Shown here piece by piece: positions 58,331 through 64,000 of a DNA stretch of 64,000 bases. The translations under genes were made by a program, and so were the position numbers. Every line of letters starts with the position of its first letter. The first letter of the stretch is position 1. This stretch comes from Lepus europaeus (Eukaryota > Chordata > Mammalia > Lagomorpha > Leporidae): NCBI RefSeq assembly GCF_033115175.1, contig NC_084838.1, positions 39,039,468 through 39,103,467 of the forward strand, in the 5' to 3' direction. The notes under the pieces were generated by a model. The model saw nothing but the letters and a program-made list of their open reading frames with translations, was not told where the DNA came from and ran no database searches.

Positions 58331-58454
58331 GATAGATTTTCCCATTAGGAGAAGCTGTGTTTAAGGTCTACATGGAATCTATATATTACAAACAAAATTA
58401 AACTGTCAGAATTATATACTAAGGAAAAATAGCTCTCAAAAATGAAAATAAAGG

Positions 58455-58709
58455 GACCAGTGCTGTGGCATGGTGGGTAAAGCCACCGCCTACGGTGCTG
58501 GCATCCCATATGGGTGCCAGTTCAAGTCCCAGCTGCTCTTCTTCTGATCCAGCTCTCTGCTATGGCCTGGGACAGCAGTAGAAGATGGCCCAAATGCTTG
58601 GGCCCCTGCACCCATGTGGGAGACCCACAAGAAGCTCCTGGCTCCTGGCTTCAGATCAGCACAGCTCTGGCCATTGCAGTCATTTGGGGAGTGAACCAGC
58701 AGATGGAAG

Positions 58710-58749
<40 letters not shown>

Positions 58750-59010
58750 TTCTGCCTCTCTGTAACTCTGCCTTCCTTCCTTCCTTCCTTTCTCTCTTTC
58801 TTTCTTTCTTTCTTTCGTATGTATGTATTTGAAAGGCATCTTCTGCTGCCTTCCCAGGCCATAGCAGAGAGCTAGACCAGAAGTGAAACAGCTGGGACAC
58901 AAACCAGCACCCATATGGGATGCCGGCGCTGCAGGAGGCAGCCCCACCCCACCTATGCCTCAACACCGGCCCCTCTGCCTTTCAAATAAATAAATAAATC
59001 TTTAAAATAA
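58455..59010 (+). mobile_element. CSINE type A with a reverse C repeat in its tail
   Basis: The body occupies 58455-58770. Its tail (ctctgcctttcaaataaata) resumes at 58974 after microsatellite sequence and a reverse partial copy. Confidence 0.85.
58828..58973 (-). mobile_element. CSINE type A partial, inside another C repeat
   Basis: Reverse head half ('ggcatcttctgctgccttcc' to 'caacaccggcccc'). Its tail is absent; the left flank is (CCTT)n/(CTTT)n at 58771-58815. Confidence 0.85.
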
Positions 59011-60345
59011 AATGAAGATAAAATAAACATATTTTCAGACACACAAAACTAGATAAGCTTATCGCCAATTTTATCTACAAGAATGTTAAGAGAAGCACGA
59101 CGCCACGTGATGAGACCTGGAAGACCGAATATGTGAACAAATATGAAAGGTCTTTTACTGGCCTTTTTCAGCTCTTGAGGGGAACCTGAGTGTTGGAAGC
59201 ACAGCTAGTACCGTCCTACAGGATGCAGACGTATGTGGAAATGAAATACATGAGCACAGCAGTGGAAAGCCCAGGAGAGGGAAGATGGAAATGCATTTTG
59301 CAACATTTGTACACTATGGGTGAATAGTAACAAAGGGTGAGCTGGTAAATTATGTTTAAAGCAACCGCCAAAAATAAAATACAGCTACTATGGCAATGAA
59401 AGAGATGAAATTAAATTACAAAAACGCTCAAAGGAATTCAATACAAAACGTCAGTGGGAGGAAGTAACAGAGGGGAGACTGGAGACAGCAAGATGGAATA
59501 CCCAAGCCCAGCCATACCCACAGTCACTGGGAGCATTGATGGTGTAGACATCTAAGTTAGAAGGCAGAGAGATTTTCCGGTTGGATTTTTAAAGATACAA
59601 TTCTATATTAATGTCAGACCAAGGAATTGTACAGCAAAGAATATCAAGAGGGATGAAGAGGGTCACTTGAAAAATGGCAAGGTGGGGGCAGCATGTGGCA
59701 TGGCAGGTTGAGCTGCCGCTTGCAGCGCCGGCATCCCATATGGGCACGGGTTCAAGTCCTGACTGTTCCACTTCCTATCCAGCTCCCTGTTAATGCTCCC
59801 GGGAAAGCAGTGGAAGATGACCCAAGTGCTTGGGCCCCTGCCATCCACGTGGGAGAACTGGATGAAGCTCCTGGCTCCTGGCTTTTAGCCTGGCCCCGCT
59901 CTGGCTGTTGCAGCCATTTGGGGAATGAACCAGTGAGTGGAAGATCTCTCTCTCTCTCTTTCTCTCTCTCTCTTTGTTTCTCCCTGTCTCTCTGTAACTG
60001 CCTTCCAAATAAATGAATAAATCTTTTATTAAAAAATAGAAAAAGAAAAATGACAAGCAGATAAATTCATCAAGAGATGACAATGCTAGAAGTATATGTG
60101 TCTACTAACAGCATCTCAAATACGTAAAGTAAAAACCAATAGAGCTTAAAGGAGAAATAAACAAATCTACAATTACAGCCAAATATTGCAACACCTCTCT
60201 CAATAACTGAAAAACAAATAGAATGCAGCAATAATAGAGAAGACTGGAACAATACTCTCAATCAACTTAATTGACATTTATAGAGTACAACCCAGTAACA
60301 GCAGAATACATATTTATTTCAAGTGCAGAGAGAACATTCATCACA
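59011..60345 (+). mobile_element. Ancient L1M, ORF1-ORF2 linker and endonuclease region, interrupted by a C repeat
   Basis: 'tattttcagacacacaaaac', 'gtttaaagcaaccgccaaaa' and, beyond the insert at 59687-60040, 'atatgtgtctactaacagca', 'ctcaatcaacttaattgaca' and 'cccagtaacagcagaataca' follow old L1 order and encode remnants of 'LIDIYRTLHPT..AEYTF'. Confidence 0.8.
59687..60040 (+). mobile_element. CSINE type A inside an L1M, TSD-like flanks
   Basis: Full length. Flanks aaaaatggcaag / aaaaatgacaag differ by one base, and the L1M continues on both sides. Confidence 0.93.
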
Positions 60346-61097
60346 GAAGAGAGGCATGTTTCCAGCTTGTCTCACACACCCCCGATCGGAGTTGCAGAAG
60401 CTAAATTTCTGGTCGATGCAGCTGAGACTGGAAGTCCCCGTCTCACACAGCTCTACTCAAAATGTGTGGCTCTGCCTTAGGTACAGCAGGAAGAGAATAT
60501 TTGGGATCCCATCTCACTCAGGGCAGTGCACAGATCACTGGGCACGGCACGCGGAGAGGACAAGAGGCTCTGCCTTCATCCAGCGCCCAGAGCTGTGGCT
60601 AACAGATTTTGCCCATGGAAAGAGGCAGTCTGTAAGAACTAAGAATTCTCTAACTTGCTCCAAAGGAATCGACTTCATTTGAAACAGAGTGCGGAGAAAG
60701 TCAGTTCTAAGGGTGCCCTTGAGAACCGTGGAGATCTGGGTGGTGAACGATTCAGAGGCTGGTAGCTCCATGAGAGCAGCAAGCTAACTGGGAGGTTCGC
60801 TGGTTCACCAGAGGGAAGCTACTCCTGCCAGAACTTAGTTGGGTCAGACTGTGAAGCGATTCATTACCCAAGGCACGGCCAAACACAATGGCGCAATCGA
60901 ACGGCAATGAGTGGGTGTGACACCAGCAGAGGCAGGCAGGTTCATAGAGAGATCAGGAAAAGCAACAGGGGAAGACAGCTCTACTGAGCCCACTGTCAGC
61001 CCTGTGTAAGTGTGCACATATCCACTGCACCCTCCCAGGGCAAACATCAGAGGCTGCACACCATGGGGAAATGGACTAAACGAAAATCCAAGTCAGT
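60346..61097. other. Single-copy sequence, no gene seen
   Basis: Follows the L1M endonuclease-region fragment. No further L1 similarity is evident and no exon is recognised. Confidence 0.4.
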
Positions 61098-61112
61098 AAT
61101 AAAGATGCAAAC

Positions 61113-61450
61113 GACAGGGGTTGGTGCTGTGCTGCAGCGGGTGAAGCCGCAGCCCGGGGCGTGGCACTCCATGCAGGCACCAGTTCGAGTCCCAGCTGCT
61201 TCGCTTTTGATCCAGTTCCTTGCTAATGCACGGGGGAAAGCAGCAGAAGATGGCCCAAGTGCATGGGCCCCTGTCACCCACAAGGGAGGTCTGGATGGAG
61301 TTCTGGGCTCCTGGTTTCAGCCTGCACCAGGACTGGCTATTACAACCATGTGGGGAGTGAACCAGTGGATGGAAGAGCTCTCTCTGTTTTTCTCTCTCTT
61401 TCCCTGTCACTCTGCCTGTCAAGTAAATAAATACATCCTTTTAAACGTAT
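61113..61450 (+). mobile_element. CSINE type A with TSD
   Basis: Full length; aataaagatgcaaac at 61098-61112 and 61458-61472. Tail caagtaaataaatacatcc. Confidence 0.95.
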
Positions 61451-61640
61451 TAGTAACAATAAAGATGCAAACAACAAAAACCAGCCACACGAGCAGCAGG
61501 AGCTCAGTATCCGAGTTGCCACAACGTATTGTTTCAACCAAAAATTACGAAATCTACAAAGAAACAAGGAAGTGTGGTCTCACATGAGGAATAAAGCAGG
61601 CAATAGAAACTTCCTGAAGAAGGGCCCAGGGTCAAGTTTA
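61451..61640 (+). mobile_element. Ancient L1/HAL1 ORF1 5' fragment
   Basis: 'aaattacgaaatctacaaag', 'aaacaaggaagtgtggtctc' and 'caatagaaacttcctgaag' resemble the start of ORF1 in old L1 or HAL1 elements. The match is recalled and partial. Confidence 0.5.
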
Positions 61641-61739
61641 ATAGAGTGCAAATCAGCCATCGCACCTGTGCTCAGAGTTAAGGAAGTCACAGAAGCAGCG
61701 CAATCCCTCACCATTCCGGTGACCAACCTTGCCTTCTTT

Positions 61740-61990
61740 CTTTCGCAGAAATAGGAAAACTTATCCTAAAATCCACCAGGACCTCAAAACAGCATTGAAA
61801 AAGAAGAATAAAACTGCAGGACTTGTATTTAGGGTGTTCCTTTTGGATGTGATAAAAATAGTCTAAAATTAACGGTGGTGATGACTGCATAACTCTGCAT
61901 ACCCTGGAAGCAATGTGATCGTGCGTGTTAAGAGTCCGGCTTGTATGGCACTGGAACAATACACAGAAATGTGCTATTTTAAAGAACTAA
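61740..61990 (+). mobile_element. Ancient L1 fragment, ORF2 piece joined to 3' UTR
   Basis: 'cttatcctaaaatccaccag' (ORF2) is followed within 100 bp by 'agtctaaaattaacggtggt' and 'gactgcataactctgcatac' (3' UTR), implying a large internal deletion. Confidence 0.55.
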
Positions 61991-62277
61991 CCAGAGACAC
62001 ACAAGAAGGACTCTCAAAATAATTGTGCTGAGTAAAAGAAGCCAGATTTTTTTTTTTTGAAAGAGTACATCCTGCATCACTCTACTGATGTAAAATGGGA
62101 GAAAGTTCATGGGATCCACACTTAGAGAAAACAGATCAGCAGCAGCGTGGTTGGGGGACAGGCGTGGATGACCCAGGGCCGGTTCAGGTCCTTTCCAGTC
62201 TGTGTCCACTGCTGCTCGCCATCCTCCTCACCTTTCTTCTCACCATCATCTACCTGGCTTTAAAGAGTTGCATGCTG

Positions 62278-62490
62278 GGGCCGGCGCTGGGGCATAGAGG
62301 GCTAAGCCTCCTCCTGCAATGCCGGCACATCCATGTTGTTACAGAAACCTGGGCTGGGAAAACTCCCTTGGTTCAAACGGGCACCAGAGACAGTGGAGGA
62401 TCAAGAACAGTTCATTGGTGGCCATCTGGGGGGTGAACCAACAGAAGGAAGACCTTTCTCTCTGTCTCTCTCTCTAAAAAAAAAAAGAGA
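62278..62490 (+). mobile_element. CSINE, mosaic copy with replaced middle
   Basis: Head (ggggccggcgctggggcata) and 3' end (gggtgaaccaacagaaggaa, CT tract) flank about 110 bp that do not follow the usual body. cagttcatt recurs just outside the 3' end. Confidence 0.75.
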
Positions 62491-62867
62491 GAGAGAGAGA
62501 GCAGTTCATTAACGCCTGTGGGCTTGGTGGGAATCATTTCTTGAGACTGAGCCCTAAGCCTAGGTTTCTTACATATGTATAGTTTCATCAGCAACATACC
62601 TTAGCCGTTACAGCATTGGTGGGTTCAAGTTGCAGCCTACGTGACTGAGGACCACACTTCCAATGGCCGGTGGGTCCGGTACTTTATAAAAGAGCTACCT
62701 GGGGCAGATTTATGACTGGAGTTACAGAAAGCGGAGCTTAGGCCGTCTTCCCTCCCTAGACAAGATAACCACGCACGCTGCTTCACCAGATCATTGGGGG
62801 CAGCCTCCAGGGTTAGTGTCGGGGTCCACTTTCCTTCCTTCGTCTCTATTTGTGGCCTTATTTCCTC

Positions 62868-63140
62868 TACAATGTGGATGCCAGTTCAAGTCCCAGCTGC
62901 TCTACTTCCCATCCAGCTCCCTGCTAATGGGAAAGCAGCAGAAGATGACCCAAGTGCTTGGGCCCCTGTTACCTATGTGGGAAACCCAGATAAAGTTCCT
63001 GGCTCCTGGCTTCAGCCTGGCCGTTATAATCATTTGGGGAGTGAACCAGCAGATGGAAGATCTCTCTCTCTCTCTTTCTCTGTCTCTCCTCTTCTCTCTC
63101 TGTATCTCTGCCTTTCAAATAAATAAATAAATCTTTCAAA
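62868..63140 (+). mobile_element. CSINE type A, 5'-truncated
   Basis: Starts at atgtggatgccagttcaagt, with small internal deletions, (CT)n and (aaat)n plus poly(A). Confidence 0.88.
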
Positions 63141-63163
63141 AAAAAAAAAAAAAAAAAGGAGAG

Positions 63164-63415
63164 GGGCCACTGCTGTGATGTAGTGGGTAAAGCTGACACC
63201 TGCAGTGCTGGCATCCCACATGGGCGCCGGTTCGAGTCCTGGTTGCTCCACTTCTGATCTAGACTGGAAGAAGCTCCTGGCTCCTGGCTTCAGCCTGACC
63301 CAGCTCAGGAGGCCATTGTGGCCATTTGGGGAGTTGAACCAGCTGATGGAAGACTCCCTCCTCTCTCTCTCTCTCTCTCTCAACTCTTTCAAATAAATAA
63401 AATGAATATTTTTAA
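63164..63415 (+). mobile_element. CSINE type A with internal deletion
   Basis: Head ggggccactgctgtgatgta. About 90 bp are missing between 'cacttctgatctagac' and 'tggaagaagctcc'. Confidence 0.9.
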
Positions 63416-63577
63416 AAAATTAAATAAAAATCCAACAATACCCAGTTCCAAATAAAAATCATGCTGCCTTTTTCTTTTTGTTTTTGTTTGCTTTTTAAAG
63501 AGGTTCTTCAGCTGCGGAGGCATGGTCTGAGAGGCAGAAGGAGCCTCGGGGAGGAACCGGGAAGAAGCGTGCTCTGG

Positions 63578-63858
63578 ACAGGTGCTTAGCCTGGTGCTCA
63601 CCCGTGCCTGCATCCCCCCTCAGAGTGCCTGGACTCCACGCGGGGCTCTGGCCTCTGACTCCTGCTTCCTGATGGCGCTCACCCTGGGAGGCAGCGGTCC
63701 TGGCTCTAGTAGCTGGCTGCCTGAGACCTATGTGGGAGACCTGAATTGAGTTTGAGTTTCTGGCTCCTGGATTTGACCCACTGCAGGCATTTGGAGAGTG
63801 GGCCAGTAGATAGGAGAACTCTCTCTCTCTCTCCCTCTCTCTCTCTCTCTCCCTCTGC
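63578..63858 (+). mobile_element. CSINE type C (old)
   Basis: 'gtgcctgcatcccccctcag' and 'ggcgctcaccctgggaggca', ending in a CT tract at 63820-63852. Confidence 0.83.
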
Positions 63859-64000
63859 ATCCAGTCTACAGTCTACTCCCCAGTTAGGCACTTTCCGGAT
63901 CTTGCCGTCGTGCAGGTCCCTGTGAGAGCTGAGCCCAGCCCTTTAACTCCACATCTGGAAAGCAAATCTGCCACTCACTGGCACCCGGCTCCTTCACTTA

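Overview
The window is vertebrate nuclear DNA, and the repeats point to a lagomorph, most likely the European rabbit (Oryctolagus) or another leporid. About 55-60 copies of the tRNA-derived lagomorph C repeat (CSINE) are present, together with a 5'-truncated L1 whose 3' UTR looks like rabbit L1. There are no operons, Shine-Dalgarno sites, CRISPR arrays or phage-like blocks. I see no undescribed multi-gene system. The strongest content is two very small membrane-protein genes embedded in repeat-rich intergenic DNA.

Genes. Both confident genes are on the minus strand near the middle. HRCT1 (40098 to 39778, 106 codons; N-terminal membrane segment, Arg-Gly repeat, His-rich tail) is followed 3.0 kb downstream by SPAAR (36747 to 36520, 75 codons; lysosomal microprotein that restrains amino-acid activation of mTORC1). 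As I recall it, human 9p13.3 has HRCT1 then SPAAR in the same orientation, with OR13J1 and TMEM8B on the HRCT1 side and OR2S2 and RECK on the SPAAR side. No olfactory-receptor motif is visible here, so those neighbours should lie outside the window. The two genes sit in a stretch (about 33.1-40.35 kb) with no recognisable C repeat, while the rest of the window carries roughly one per kilobase.

Repeats. I use three working names for C repeats. Type A is the classical form, whose head reads like 'gctgtggcatagtgggttaa' and whose tail is (aaat)n. Type B has a head like 'ctcaataggctaatcctcc' and a tail of 'ctgcctgtc' plus poly(A); copies often have clean target-site duplications (TSDs), so it is younger. 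Type C is an older, diverged form with 'cctgcatccc' and 'gcacaccctgggaggcagc'. Several type B copies lie inside older elements (25.8-26.4 kb, 52.6-53.3 kb, and an L2 at 22.45-23.3 kb). Degenerate ancient L1 (L1M-like) pieces, nearly all on the plus strand, make up much of 45.5-62 kb and shorter blocks at 2-3.5, 6 and 19.3-19.9 kb.

Other landmarks. There is a CpG-rich block at 7.86-8.85 kb, and a second GC-rich block at 27.9-28.85 kb containing an inverted pair of ETS-type sites. Neither has a recognisable gene. MIR relics, a MaLR-like LTR relic, microsatellites and a (CCCCGG)5 repeat inside HRCT1 complete the inventory. Most open reading frames in the window are frames through C repeats or GC-rich sequence and are left out.
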